Positions 10,313 to 18,877 of a stretch of DNA of 64,000 bases are shown here, one piece after another. The notes beneath the pieces were generated by a model. That model did not search any database and was not told the DNA's origin. It worked only from the letters and a program-made list of their open reading frames with translations. Source of the stretch: Geoanaerobacter pelophilus (GTDB taxonomy: Bacteria; Desulfobacterota; Desulfuromonadia; Geobacterales; DSM-12255); NCBI RefSeq assembly GCF_018476885.1, contig NZ_JAHCVJ010000001.1:248001-312000 (forward strand), written 5' to 3'. Each line of letters begins with the position of its first letter. Positions within the stretch are counted from its first letter, which is position 1. The translations under genes and the position numbers were made by a program.

Positions 10313-11197
10313 ATGAATCAAAAACTTGTTGTTGGCATAGTTCAGCAAAGCTGCAGCAATGACCGGTCTGAAAACATTAACAAAAGCATATCATTGATTC
10401 GAAAGGCCGTAGAAAAAGGCGCAAAAATTGTAGTTTTACAAGAACTGCACTGTGGGCCATACTTCTGTCAGACTGAGGACACTTCTGCATTTGACCTAGC
10501 TGAGGCTATTCCAGGACCTTCCACTCTTGAATTTGGGAAAATCGCCGAGGAACTGCAGGTGGTTATTGTCACATCGCTTTTCGAGCGCCGTGCACCTGGT
10601 CTTTATCACAACACCTCGGTAGTACTCGATAAAGATGGCTCAATTGCTGGGATTTACCGTAAAATGCATATTCCTGACGATCCGGGCTTTTACGAAAAAT
10701 TCTACTTCACTCCCGGCGATTTGGGGTTCACGCCGATCAAGACATCTATTGGCAACCTAGGAGTGCTTGTTTGCTGGGATCAATGGTATCCTGAAGCAGC
10801 CAGAATGATGGCCCTTGCTGGGGCAGAAATGCTTATTTACCCGACAGCCATAGGGTGGGATCCGACCGATATTCAGGAAGAGAAGAACCGCCAGATTGAT
10901 GCATGGATAACAATCCAGCGTAGCCATGCCGTAGCCAATGGCATTCCCGTTATCTGCGCCAATAGGGTTGGCTTGGAACCATCACCTGTCGGCAGGGGAG
11001 GAATCCAATTCTGGGGTAACAGCTTTGCCGTAGGACCTCAAGGAGAGTTCCTAGGGCGAGCAGGGAGTGACGACGAGGAGTTGTTGATTATTGAAATTAA
11101 AAGGAATCGATGCGAAGAAGTAAGACGCATCTGGCCATTTCTGCGAGATAGAAGAATTGATGAATTTGGTGATCTCTTGAAGCGCTACAGGGATTAG
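10313..11197 (+). CDS. aguB: N-carbamoylputrescine amidase
   Basis: A 294-residue carbon-nitrogen hydrolase releasing putrescine, CO2 and ammonia from N-carbamoylputrescine. The catalytic triad is visible as Glu44 (VVLQELHCGPYFCQ), Lys117 (YRKMHIPDDPG) and Cys154 (GVLVCWDQWYPEAAR). The start ATG follows GGAAGGAG; the open frame extends upstream into aguA but without a start signal. It is 46 bases after aguA, so the pair forms a polyamine operon. Its last 4 bases overlap the convergent PEP-CTERM gene. Confidence 0.93.
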   Translation: MNQKLVVGIVQQSCSNDRSENINKSISLIRKAVEKGAKIVVLQELHCGPYFCQTEDTSAFDLAEAIPGPSTLEFGKIAEELQVVIVTSLFERRAPGLYHNTSVVLDKDGSIAGIYRKMHIPDDPGFYEKFYFTPGDLGFTPIKTSIGNLGVLVCWDQWYPEAARMMALAGAEMLIYPTAIGWDPTDIQEEKNRQIDAWITIQRSHAVANGIPVICANRVGLEPSPVGRGGIQFWGNSFAVGPQGEFLGRAGSDDEELLIIEIKRNRCEEVRRIWPFLRDRRIDEFGDLLKRYRD

Positions 11198-12045
11198 AGC
11201 GGTTTTTTGTCTTCACCCATCCTGCGCATAAGCCGCATGAGTGCAATTACCGCTATCCCTCCACCCATTAGATACATGGTGCCGGGTTCTGGGGTAGCAA
11301 CATGCCCATGACGCGGCGATGAGTAAACCTTGTAGGGGACATCATGATGTTCATAGGGAACGTTGTAGAAAGTAACCTTTTCCAGCTGTTCGGGGATCGC
11401 CCCGACAGATTCCTCTACGGGAGCACCGCTCGATAGTTGAAGCGGAGGTCCATCCACCCGCTCCGCACTCTTAGTTGCCTTTTGTGGTGGAGCGTCAACA
11501 CATTCATTCGGTTTTGGCGACATAACCATACTGATATCAACTGGGGGCGGGGCAATAACATAATCGTTACAGCAAAATGTACGAACTGTACGAACACCAT
11601 CAGAAATGTACCCGTCCCCCTCTGGAAGCCTGACAGGCTTGGAAGTACGCTTGATTGTATTGCCTCTCCGGTAAGAGACATAGGTCCATGCTTCCTTGTC
11701 AAGCTTTCCGAGCTTTGCGTTTTCCCAGTTAAACCCAGCAAAGTGGTTTGAGAGTATGACATCCCGTTCCACGGTTCTCCGGAAATCCTCTATTGTTCGT
11801 ATACTGTTCTTCTTGCACAAGCCATAATATGTCCCTCCAATTTCACTGCTGGCATCCGGCTCCTTAACCTCAGACAGGGCAATTTGCTTCGACCGCTCCT
11901 TGGTGGTGACATTATCCTTCGCAGAAAGTGATTTCACAAATATGACAATTGTCACTACAGCTAAAACCATTGCCACAGAAATACCGAACCCTTTGATAAA
12001 GGAACTACGATATCGCTTTACATTTGATCTTTTTCTATGTGGCAT
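11194..12045 (-). CDS. PEP-CTERM sorting-signal protein with N-terminal membrane anchor
   Basis: About 283 residues. The C-terminus carries a classic PEP-CTERM signal: PEPGTMYLMGGG, a hydrophobic helix and a basic tail (RLMRRMGEDKKPL), the target of an exosortase that cleaves and anchors or releases exported proteins. The N-terminus is an RK-rich segment and one hydrophobic helix (GISVAMVLAVVTIVIFV). The middle is Pro-rich with scattered Cys and no family I know. The ATG at 12045 has GGAG at good spacing; an ATG four codons upstream is the alternative. No exosortase is in the window. Confidence 0.7.
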   Translation of the reverse strand: MPHRKRSNVKRYRSSFIKGFGISVAMVLAVVTIVIFVKSLSAKDNVTTKERSKQIALSEVKEPDASSEIGGTYYGLCKKNSIRTIEDFRRTVERDVILSNHFAGFNWENAKLGKLDKEAWTYVSYRRGNTIKRTSKPVRLPEGDGYISDGVRTVRTFCCNDYVIAPPPVDISMVMSPKPNECVDAPPQKATKSAERVDGPPLQLSSGAPVEESVGAIPEQLEKVTFYNVPYEHHDVPYKVYSSPRHGHVATPEPGTMYLMGGGIAVIALMRLMRRMGEDKKPL

Positions 12046-12107
12046 TTGAAACTCCATGACGGACTAAAACTAGACTTCTCGCCGAATTAACACTCGTAAA
12101 TGCCATA

Positions 12108-12779
12108 TCACTTAACTAACTGCTCACACTGGGTCATGCTAGGATCATCTGTCGGCTTTTCACTGAACCAAACTGCAGCGTAATTCCCATAGACTCCGAC
12201 ACCTATGGTCTGCCACTTATGCCTCTTCCAGTTACCTTGTTGCAACATCATGTCCAACTCTTCTTTTTTCCCTTCCCAATAATTGATCGCCATAACCGGC
12301 GTGAAAGGCGCCGAAGTCCAGTAGATATTCTCGTACCCGTTTGATCGGTGGCCGGAAATCTCACGTGGCTTTTTCCACATCCCAAGTGCGCGCTTGTGAT
12401 CTTGTGTGTAACAAAGAGGCTCCCATCCTCCGGCATCTTTCCCTCTGTCGGACCAACTGTGAAGGTTACATGCCATCCCCTGATCATCGTTACTATTCCG
12501 ATGCGGGGCGTTAGATGCCAAGTCGATCACATGCCATTTAGCAACCGCGTAAAGGGGTTGCTTAATCGGCAATGGTGAAAGACCACTCTCTCTGCGCAAT
12601 CCATTCAATAAGCGGCCCAATTCAGCCTCAGCTTCGGTCAAACAGTTACTAGGTTTCACCTCCAGCATAGTCTTTGTAACGATCCCAGACTTATCAGTAG
12701 CGGTGATAGAAGCAGCTAAAGAATGCCCAGAAAATGCCAGCAACACAAAAAACAAAACCGCCAAGCGTTTAAATATCAT
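12108..12779 (-). CDS. Secreted CAP (SCP/PR1)-domain protein, copy 1
   Basis: A 223-residue product with a signal peptide (MIFKRLAVLFFVLLAFSGHSLA). The CAP fold is suggested by LLNGLRRESGLSPLPI, the helix WHVIDL with its cavity His, NGYENIYW with its cavity Glu, and a terminal strand region IGVGVYGNYAAVWF. The second cavity His of the family, present in the neighbouring paralogue, is missing here (KKEELDMML). Four Cys (CLTE, MACNLHSWS, LCYT, QCEQ) align with the paralogue and may form two disulfides. The ATG follows GGGGGTG; the upstream TTG is less likely. Confidence 0.65.
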   Translation of the reverse strand: MIFKRLAVLFFVLLAFSGHSLAASITATDKSGIVTKTMLEVKPSNCLTEAEAELGRLLNGLRRESGLSPLPIKQPLYAVAKWHVIDLASNAPHRNSNDDQGMACNLHSWSDRGKDAGGWEPLCYTQDHKRALGMWKKPREISGHRSNGYENIYWTSAPFTPVMAINYWEGKKEELDMMLQQGNWKRHKWQTIGVGVYGNYAAVWFSEKPTDDPSMTQCEQLVK

Positions 12780-13081
12780 CAGCACCCCCAATGAAGACTA
12801 AAAAAAACAAATCTTTGTACTCCTTGATTCACATAATTTGCAACAAATTTCGTGCAGCAGTAAAAGTCGCACCGCTACATTTAGTCAAATTATAGTTCTA
12901 TGACGTACATTTCAGTCTGTAACAATTGACAAAAAATTGCGCAATAAGTGTATTAATTGAGGGCAATCAGAATTAAAGCGGTGAGATAATGAGTGTCATC
13001 ATTTTTGGGTGGCAGGTCTTATCTATAAATTGAAAGGTCTCGCAAGAAATGGGTGGACAACCCGCTCAAACCTGTAGTCAA
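12780..13081. other. AT-rich gap between the two CAP genes
   Basis: About 300 bases with no open frame of note. It must carry any promoter for copy 1, but no hexamer pair stands out. I see no hairpin with a T-run, repeat or RNA gene. Confidence 0.4.
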
Positions 13082-13759
13082 TTAGATAGTCGATTTACAA
13101 ACCGGTAGTGCACCAAGAGGATCAATCAGAGACCCTACCCAGATTACAGCATGGTTTTTGTATATGCCTATGCCTAAAGCAAGGAGGTTACTACCTTTCC
13201 ACATTTCTTTTTCAAGTAGAATGGCATTGTGACTTGGACTTCTTTTCCAGGCTTCAAGTACTTTTTCAGGAGTTACCGATTCATCCGTGGTGGCGTAGGC
13301 ATTTTCGTAGCCATCCCCTGAATAAGTATAATTCGTTATTTCTCGCGGTTTATCCCACATTGCGTCAGCATAGGCATGGTCTTTTGTGTAACATACTGAT
13401 CGCCAAGAACCTTTGTTTGACCAACTATGAAGCGAACAGCTTAGCCCACGACTATCCTCTCCATCGGCTGGTTTGTTCTCAACTAGATCAATCACGTGAA
13501 CACGGGCAACCTTGTTCAATGATCTGGAATTAGCAATCGGGGGCAGGCCGTAAGATTCACGGTATTCATTAATAATCTGAAAGAGCTTTGCTTCTTTTTC
13601 AGTGAGGCAAGAAAATTCACCGGTTTCTTCAGTGACTTGCTTCATGATATTATCGTTTGCAAAAGCTGGTTGCAAAGATATTAAGAAGATAAATACAACC
13701 AGAGCCTGGTTCAGGATTTTATTTAGTAGGTTATTTTTATGAGCTTTCTGGCTTAACAT
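13082..13759 (-). CDS. Secreted CAP (SCP/PR1)-domain protein, copy 2
   Basis: A 225-residue paralogue of the gene at 12108-12779. It has a signal peptide ending near SLQPAFA. CAP features are INEYRESYGLPPI, VHVIDL (His), GYENAY (Glu), SPSHNAILL (second His) and IGIGIYKNHAVIW, so the putative cavity residues are intact. LHSWS, CYTKDHA and MWDKPREIT are shared with copy 1, as are four Cys. Bacterial CAP proteins are exported and mostly uncharacterised; no activity is claimed. The Met used lies at the beginning of the open frame and is uncertain by a few codons. Confidence 0.65.
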   Translation of the reverse strand: MLSQKAHKNNLLNKILNQALVVFIFLISLQPAFANDNIMKQVTEETGEFSCLTEKEAKLFQIINEYRESYGLPPIANSRSLNKVARVHVIDLVENKPADGEDSRGLSCSLHSWSNKGSWRSVCYTKDHAYADAMWDKPREITNYTYSGDGYENAYATTDESVTPEKVLEAWKRSPSHNAILLEKEMWKGSNLLALGIGIYKNHAVIWVGSLIDPLGALPVCKSTI

Positions 13760-14029
13760 GACTCTCCTCGATAATCCTTCTTATGAACCCTATGCGCAAA
13801 TTTCATACCCACACCATATCCTGTTAATAATGCGATGTTTTTACAACAACACGCGAATAAACATCCGAGAAATGGGCTAAAACATCTGTTCACATATTGC
13901 ACACAGCCAGATACATGATCATAGTTTGAACAGGCAATAAACATGGGAAATTTGAGATCAACCAACGCATTATTTGAAACTCGAGTTAAAATCAATTCTA
14001 GGAACAGGAATAAGCAGGAGAGAATTTAG

Positions 14030-14587
14030 ATGTCTTTACACAATCTACTGGAAATACTTGCCAGTCCACAGGTGCTAACCGCCATGATCACACCAGTGGT
14101 GTTGATATCAGCATGCGGAACACTGATATTTTCAACGTCAGGCCGGTTGGGCCGACTCTATGACCGGCTGAATACTTTGAAAGGAGAACTTGAGGGGATA
14201 ATGGCTGGGAAATTAGACCTGCCTGAAGAACGAATCACCTATGCGCAAGAGCAGTTGAGACTGCAAAGACGGCGTGGTGTCCTTATCCAACGCGCTCTGG
14301 CATCTCTTTACAGCGCAACACTGATGTTTATTGCTGCAAGCCTTGCAGTGGCACTCTCTGTAGCCCTCGGACGCCTGGCCTGGCTGGCAACAGTGTTCGC
14401 CCTGTCCGGAGGTGCCTTCCTGTTTGTCGCCAGCGCTCTACTGCTTTTCGAAAGCCGATATAACCTGACCTTCATCAATCATCATATTGACTTTATCGCT
14501 TCCTTGCAGGAGCACGCCGCCGGATCTGTTGCTTTAAAGTTCCAGCAGGACGATCCAGCGAATGGACCGAAGCAAGCCGCCCCTTGA
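14030..14587 (+). CDS. DUF2721 membrane protein
   Basis: A 185-residue protein with the DUF2721 layout: an N-terminal membrane helix (VLTAMITPVVLISACGTLIF), the family-typical SGRLGRLYDRLNTLKGEL helix, an amphipathic Arg/Gln-rich segment (QEQLRLQRRRGVLIQRA), then two hydrophobic helices near residues 100-145. Function is unknown. AGGAGAG precedes the ATG. Its last 95 bases overlap the 3' end of the convergent glgA gene, an unusually long overlap. Confidence 0.8.
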   Translation: MSLHNLLEILASPQVLTAMITPVVLISACGTLIFSTSGRLGRLYDRLNTLKGELEGIMAGKLDLPEERITYAQEQLRLQRRRGVLIQRALASLYSATLMFIAASLAVALSVALGRLAWLATVFALSGGAFLFVASALLLFESRYNLTFINHHIDFIASLQEHAAGSVALKFQQDDPANGPKQAAP

Positions 14588-16067
14588 GGTTCTCTCCTCC
14601 AAGCCGCCTTTCAATGGCCAAAAGGTAAAGAGCTTGGTATTTGTCAGCTGCATCTTCCCAGGTAAATTGCTGTTGCATGGCATTTGAGATAAGCTTTTTC
14701 ATCGCATCTTTACGGTTGAACCAAGTGTGCAGAGCCCAGCCGACAGTATCAAACAACGCCCTGGCTTTATACTCCCAGAACTTAAACCCAGTCCCAGTCA
14801 AAGCACCCTCATGAAAGTTTTCTACACTGTCATCAAGCCCTCCGGTAGCTCTGACAATAGGCAGAGTGCCATATCTGAGTGAGTACATCTGGTTCAGTCC
14901 GCACGGCTCAAACGCTGACGGCATCACGAAAAAATCGCAGCCAGCCTCAATCCGGTGGGCAAGAGGGTTGTCATAGCCAATTTTTACCCTGAACTTATCA
15001 GGATGCGCAGCCATCACATCTCCAAAGTAAAAATGAGCCCACGGCTCGCCACCGCCAAGCATAACGAACTGGACATCCAAAGAAAGAATCCAAGGCAGTG
15101 CTTCGGCCAAAATATCTATTCCCTTCTGCTTGACCATCCGGGAGACAATACCGAACAAAGGCACGTCATCGCGCACCGGCAACCCCATCTCCATTTGAAG
15201 CTCACGCTTGCATATCTTTTTCCCCGAAAGGTTACAAGCTGAGTAGGTTGCAGGAATGAAGGGGTCATTCTCAGGACTCCACTCTCCGTAATCTACTCCG
15301 TTCAGAATGCCGAACAGGTCTGCAGAGCGTTCGCGCACGACACCTTCAAGCCCCCACCCATAATCCGAAGTGTGCATCTCCCGTGCATAACCATTGCTCA
15401 CCGTATTGATCAGAGTGGCATGGTACAGACCACCTTTCAGTAGATTGACCGCTCCGTCCTTCTCAAGGTTAAGGAAATTGAACCACTCCCAGCCAACCCC
15501 AAGAACATCCATCAGTCCTTCATAGAAATCCCCTTGGTATTGCATGTTATGAACAGTCAGCAATGTGGGCCTACCACCCACAAAAGGGTCATTGAGGTAT
15601 AAAGTATTCAGCAGAACCGGAATGGCGGCCGTATGCCAGTCGTGAGCATGAACAATGTCGGGGCGGAAGTCGAGCATTTTACAGATTTCCAGTGCTGCCT
15701 TTGATAAAAAGGCAAACCGGTTATCGTTGTCCAGAAATCCTTCATTGTTAACCTCGTAAAGACCGTCACGTCCGTAGTATCCTTCGTGTTCAAGGAAATA
15801 CACCACAACGTCACTACCTGGAAGTCGTCCTTCATAAACTCCGCAGTACTGGTTGCCGATTACCCCCATAGGCACAACCAGAATACCAGGAAGGAGTTTC
15901 AAACCATATTTCTCTCGGTCAACACAATAATAGCGGGGCATGACGATCCTTACATCATGCCCGAGCTTTTCCAGGTATTTGGGAAGGGCGCCGACCACGT
16001 CACCTAGACCGCCCGCTTTGGCAAAAGGGACACATTCGGAAGCAGCCATTAATATTTTCAAACCCAT
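14493..16067 (-). CDS. glgA: Glycogen synthase (ADP-glucose type)
   Basis: A 524-residue GT5 glycosyltransferase that extends alpha-1,4-glucan from ADP-glucose. The N-terminal KAGGLGDVVGALP loop (residues 17-29) binds ADP-glucose. The C-terminal domain has FGIVSRMVKQKG and the PSAFEPCGLNQMYSLRYGT acceptor/phosphate region. It is about 40 residues longer than the usual bacterial enzyme. The extra basic C-terminal tail (about 35 residues) is the part that overlaps DUF2721. No other glycogen gene is adjacent. Confidence 0.94.
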   Translation of the reverse strand: MGLKILMAASECVPFAKAGGLGDVVGALPKYLEKLGHDVRIVMPRYYCVDREKYGLKLLPGILVVPMGVIGNQYCGVYEGRLPGSDVVVYFLEHEGYYGRDGLYEVNNEGFLDNDNRFAFLSKAALEICKMLDFRPDIVHAHDWHTAAIPVLLNTLYLNDPFVGGRPTLLTVHNMQYQGDFYEGLMDVLGVGWEWFNFLNLEKDGAVNLLKGGLYHATLINTVSNGYAREMHTSDYGWGLEGVVRERSADLFGILNGVDYGEWSPENDPFIPATYSACNLSGKKICKRELQMEMGLPVRDDVPLFGIVSRMVKQKGIDILAEALPWILSLDVQFVMLGGGEPWAHFYFGDVMAAHPDKFRVKIGYDNPLAHRIEAGCDFFVMPSAFEPCGLNQMYSLRYGTLPIVRATGGLDDSVENFHEGALTGTGFKFWEYKARALFDTVGWALHTWFNRKDAMKKLISNAMQQQFTWEDAADKYQALYLLAIERRLGGENLKGRLASVHSLDRPAGTLKQQIRRRAPARKR

Positions 16068-16169
16068 TCAAACCTCACATGAATATTCATTTACAAAAAT
16101 TGCCACAGATGTACTAGAGATAACAGGGAATGCCATAACCAGGCTGAACCCGCACTATAAGGGAATTAG

Positions 16170-17126
16170 TTAAACAACCCTGATAATAAACTCGGGACAA
16201 GCCGCCCCGCAATACCCGCAAAGAACGCAGGTCTCCTCATCCACCGTCGCTTTACCCTCAACAAGTGAAAGTGCGCTGTTGACGCAAGCTGGCACACACT
16301 GACCGCACCCTTTGCAGAAACGCTCCATTATCCGAAGATGGCGCGTCCGGGCCTCAAGATGCTGCCAGGCAACAGCATCTGCCTCTCCGGTGGAAAAAAG
16401 CCGGATATTCGCCTCTATTTCCTCTTGGGAGAGCATACCTAAAGCAACGGCATGAACGCCGGGTAACCCCAGAACATAGCCAATGCTTTCGCGAGCAGAA
16501 GAGATGAGGTTTCCGCCGGCAAGGGCCTTCATTGCGTAAATTCCGGTTCCTGAGTCAGCACAAGCCTTGATGGCGTCTGCCATCTCTTGTGCAGTCCCGT
16601 CGATGATCCCCATGCCAGTGCGATTGATCAAGGGGTGGACAACTTCTATCTCAGGATGCTGAGCGGCCCTGCGCACTGCCGAAATATAATGAGTGGAAAG
16701 CCCGACATGTCCTATTTTGCCCTCAGCCTTCATCTTCAGCAGTTCCGCAATCACCTCAGCTCGATCTACGAAAGGATCAGCCACCCGTGCCGCATGGCAG
16801 TGAACTATGTCGATCCGCTCACGCCCCAGTTCCCTGAGTCCACGTTCAATATGGCTCCTGGCTGTGGTAGCATCAAGAGCGTGGGTCTTACTGACAATAG
16901 TGACAGACCCACGATAACCTTCGACTCCGGCGCGAATATGAGGATAGGAACCATAAAGCTCTGCCGTATCCAGCATGCTAACACCCAGTTCAAGGGCATG
17001 GCGGATGAGCCTGCCTCCCTCGTCCGGAGAGAGAGCCGCTTGCAAAGGACCCATCGGAAGAGTGCCATATACCAGACGGCTTACAGTTATACCTGTTCTG
17101 CCAAGAATTGACTGCTGCATATCCAA
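16170..17126 (-). CDS. Aldo/keto reductase with C-terminal 4Fe-4S ferredoxin domain
   Basis: A 318-residue fusion. Residues 1-235 form an aldo/keto reductase barrel: LDTAELYGSY (Asp/Tyr of the catalytic tetrad), VSKTHALD (Lys) and DIVHCHAARV (His). Residues about 270-318 hold two ferredoxin clusters, CKGCGQCVPAC and CVLCGYCGAAC. Such fusions are common in anaerobes and probably take electrons from ferredoxin-type donors. The substrate is unknown. It is a separate transcription unit upstream of glgA. Confidence 0.88.
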   Translation of the reverse strand: MDMQQSILGRTGITVSRLVYGTLPMGPLQAALSPDEGGRLIRHALELGVSMLDTAELYGSYPHIRAGVEGYRGSVTIVSKTHALDATTARSHIERGLRELGRERIDIVHCHAARVADPFVDRAEVIAELLKMKAEGKIGHVGLSTHYISAVRRAAQHPEIEVVHPLINRTGMGIIDGTAQEMADAIKACADSGTGIYAMKALAGGNLISSARESIGYVLGLPGVHAVALGMLSQEEIEANIRLFSTGEADAVAWQHLEARTRHLRIMERFCKGCGQCVPACVNSALSLVEGKATVDEETCVLCGYCGAACPEFIIRVV

Positions 17127-17270
17127 ACCTTCTTCCTGAGCTTTAATTCAGTGACTCCCGTAACGACTATCATAATCAAAAACGTGAAAACACCGGTGAA
17201 AACCGTGAGGAGAGGGATTTATCGGTTGCTGATAACATGAAGAGAAGATACCGCGGGATATGGCAAAATG

Positions 17271-17298
17271 CAAAAAAAAAGGGCGGCTTGCGCCACCC
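17271..17298 (-). terminator. Intrinsic terminator of the 17.3-19.1 kb cluster
   Basis: Read leftward: GGGTGGC, a GCAA loop and GCCGCCC (one G-T pair), followed directly by nine T. It lies just after the stop of the 354-residue membrane protein. Confidence 0.85.
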
Positions 17299-17322
17299 AG
17301 GAGGTATATATTTGAAGCAATG

Positions 17323-18387
17323 CTAAGGTTTCAATCCGTGATGCACAACAACCTTTTTCACCGGCCCGTTCATCCTTATTGCTGCGGCAAACTCCATCCA
17401 GAAGATCAGGTAGATAGATATCATTGCCGATAAACCAATATTCTGATTCTCAGGACCAAGGGCTTTTGAGAGGATCGGTGATGCAAAGCCTGCCCCTAGG
17501 TTGCCGGTAAGTCTTTCAAGCATGTAAAAGAATACAAGAGTTGCGGCAGTGCCTACCAGCATAATTGCTATGCCGCGAGTCCTTTTAACCCAATAACGGG
17601 GAGAAAAACCAAACATCCGCATAAAGATCACTACCCAGATGAGCCACACCGAGTAATCAACAGCAGCGTCAGGGAGTGCAAGCCTACTCTTGACGAGAAA
17701 CACCTCAAGAACTGTGACTGCTGCAAGCAGAGTAAACATCCAAGAAAATTTTTCATCAGCCTGACTCTGCCAAGCTCTGCTGTCAGGAGCGGCTATCTCG
17801 CGTGCGGCATGAGTATGTGTTCCAAGAGCTGAGAAAAGTATGGCAAACCAGATACCGGCATTATGAAACAGTAATGAGGCATGGTTACCGGCGACGTTTG
17901 CAATACGGGCCATGGGGTCACGTGCAAAATCTGCGGCAATACGCATCAGGAACAGATTGGCCACAATGGAGCAGACCATTATTACAGTCACAGTAAAGAT
18001 TCGTCGCGGCAGAAGATAGGGATCTACCTTGTCAGGGAACCCGAGAATAAAGGCGAACCAAATAAGAAACATTATGAAGGGAATGCCGAAACAGATGCCG
18101 TAAACATTGTTGCCGGCGAAGTCGCCAGACTGTGAATAGATAATGTAGTTATTATTGGGGTCAGCATCCGTATTGGCTGCCTTAACAACCTCTTTAGGTA
18201 CAAGCTTAACGTGAGGAAGAAGGCCAATGAAATACCAACCATGGTCACCCTGGGCTGTGTCAACCACCCAGTACTGTTCGCCCATCATCTCGTCAAGCCC
18301 CTGAAATATTCGCATGGAGAAGGTAGTGCAGATCGCCACCACCACCAGCAACAGGATTGCGTTTTTGATGCTCATAGGTTGTGACAT
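17323..18387 (-). CDS. Unrecognised polytopic membrane protein of a sigma-54 cluster
   Basis: A 354-residue product with about eight membrane helices. The start ATG follows GGAGGGTAAA. Helix 1 is near residues 8-26. An extracytoplasmic loop of about 75 residues follows (QYWVVDTAQGDHGWYFIGLL...), then seven more helices to the end. Helix 4 carries NHASLLFHNAG and ends in THTHAA, a His cluster that could bind haem or metal, though this is only a guess. I do not recognise the family. It is the last gene of a leftward cluster of four, followed by a strong terminator. Confidence 0.7.
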   Translation of the reverse strand: MSQPMSIKNAILLLVVVAICTTFSMRIFQGLDEMMGEQYWVVDTAQGDHGWYFIGLLPHVKLVPKEVVKAANTDADPNNNYIIYSQSGDFAGNNVYGICFGIPFIMFLIWFAFILGFPDKVDPYLLPRRIFTVTVIMVCSIVANLFLMRIAADFARDPMARIANVAGNHASLLFHNAGIWFAILFSALGTHTHAAREIAAPDSRAWQSQADEKFSWMFTLLAAVTVLEVFLVKSRLALPDAAVDYSVWLIWVVIFMRMFGFSPRYWVKRTRGIAIMLVGTAATLVFFYMLERLTGNLGAGFASPILSKALGPENQNIGLSAMISIYLIFWMEFAAAIRMNGPVKKVVVHHGLKP

Positions 18388-18507
18388 TTTACCCTCCTGA
18401 GGGAGTGAGCAGTTTTGCAAGATCAGGCAACCATGGGGTGACGCGGAAGGCCCGCTTCACAAAACCACCGACGATCAACGCCCGTGATGCAAAATAGAGC
18501 CACTTTC

Positions 18508-18759
18508 CTATTCTTTATGAGTAGTCCAAAACATGGATACCGCATTCGCAGCAAACAGACCATAAAGCCACATGGTGTTCCATGCGGGACCGGACCAGTG
18601 ACTGCCGCGACCACCACCAACCACTCCTGAAGCAACGACAATTCCGATGAGCGCGGTGAAAGCAACCATTGCCACAGCCCTCAAGATTGCGCTGTTACGC
18701 CATGTGTGCCGCTCAAGCTCCTCAATCCGATTCAGCAGTTCAAGCTCTCTTTCGCTCAT
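18508..18759 (-). CDS. Small coiled-coil/membrane protein of the sigma-54 cluster
   Basis: An 83-residue product, ATG chosen with AAGGAG seven bases upstream (a GTG one codon earlier is possible). Residues 1-20 are a charged heptad-like helix (ERELELLNRIEELERHTW). One membrane helix follows (AVAMVAFTALIGIVVASGVV), then a Gly/Trp-rich loop and a second hydrophobic helix (MWLYGLFAANAVSMFW). No family is recognised. Its start overlaps the preceding 40-codon gene, suggesting translational coupling. Confidence 0.6.
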   Translation of the reverse strand: MSERELELLNRIEELERHTWRNSAILRAVAMVAFTALIGIVVASGVVGGGRGSHWSGPAWNTMWLYGLFAANAVSMFWTTHKE

Positions 18760-18862
18760 CACACTTCTCCTTTACTATGCTGAAGACTACGAAGCCGATT
18801 GCTAATGCCAAAGCTGCTGCCATATGAAATTCGTTGAGATGAAGGCTTGTTATGTAAAGCAT
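18740..18862 (-). CDS. 40-residue single-pass membrane peptide
   Basis: A short gene that is easily missed. GGAGGAAACCC stands immediately before the ATG. Translation gives a short leader (MLYITSLHLNEF), one hydrophobic helix (MAAALALAIGFVVFSIV) and a charged tail (KEKCDERKRA). The stop overlaps the next gene's start region by 20 bases, and that gene's AAGGAG site lies inside it. Size, topology and position resemble small subunits that stabilise membrane complexes. Function unknown. Confidence 0.6.
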   Translation of the reverse strand: MLYITSLHLNEFHMAAALALAIGFVVFSIVKEKCDERKRA

Positions 18863-18877
18863 GGGTTTCCTCCTATA

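Noticed and set aside
13753-13995. 80-codon minus-strand frame ending at the CAP copy 2 start
   Set aside because: Starts with TTG, has no ribosome-binding site, and its Cys-rich translation shows no signal peptide or family feature.
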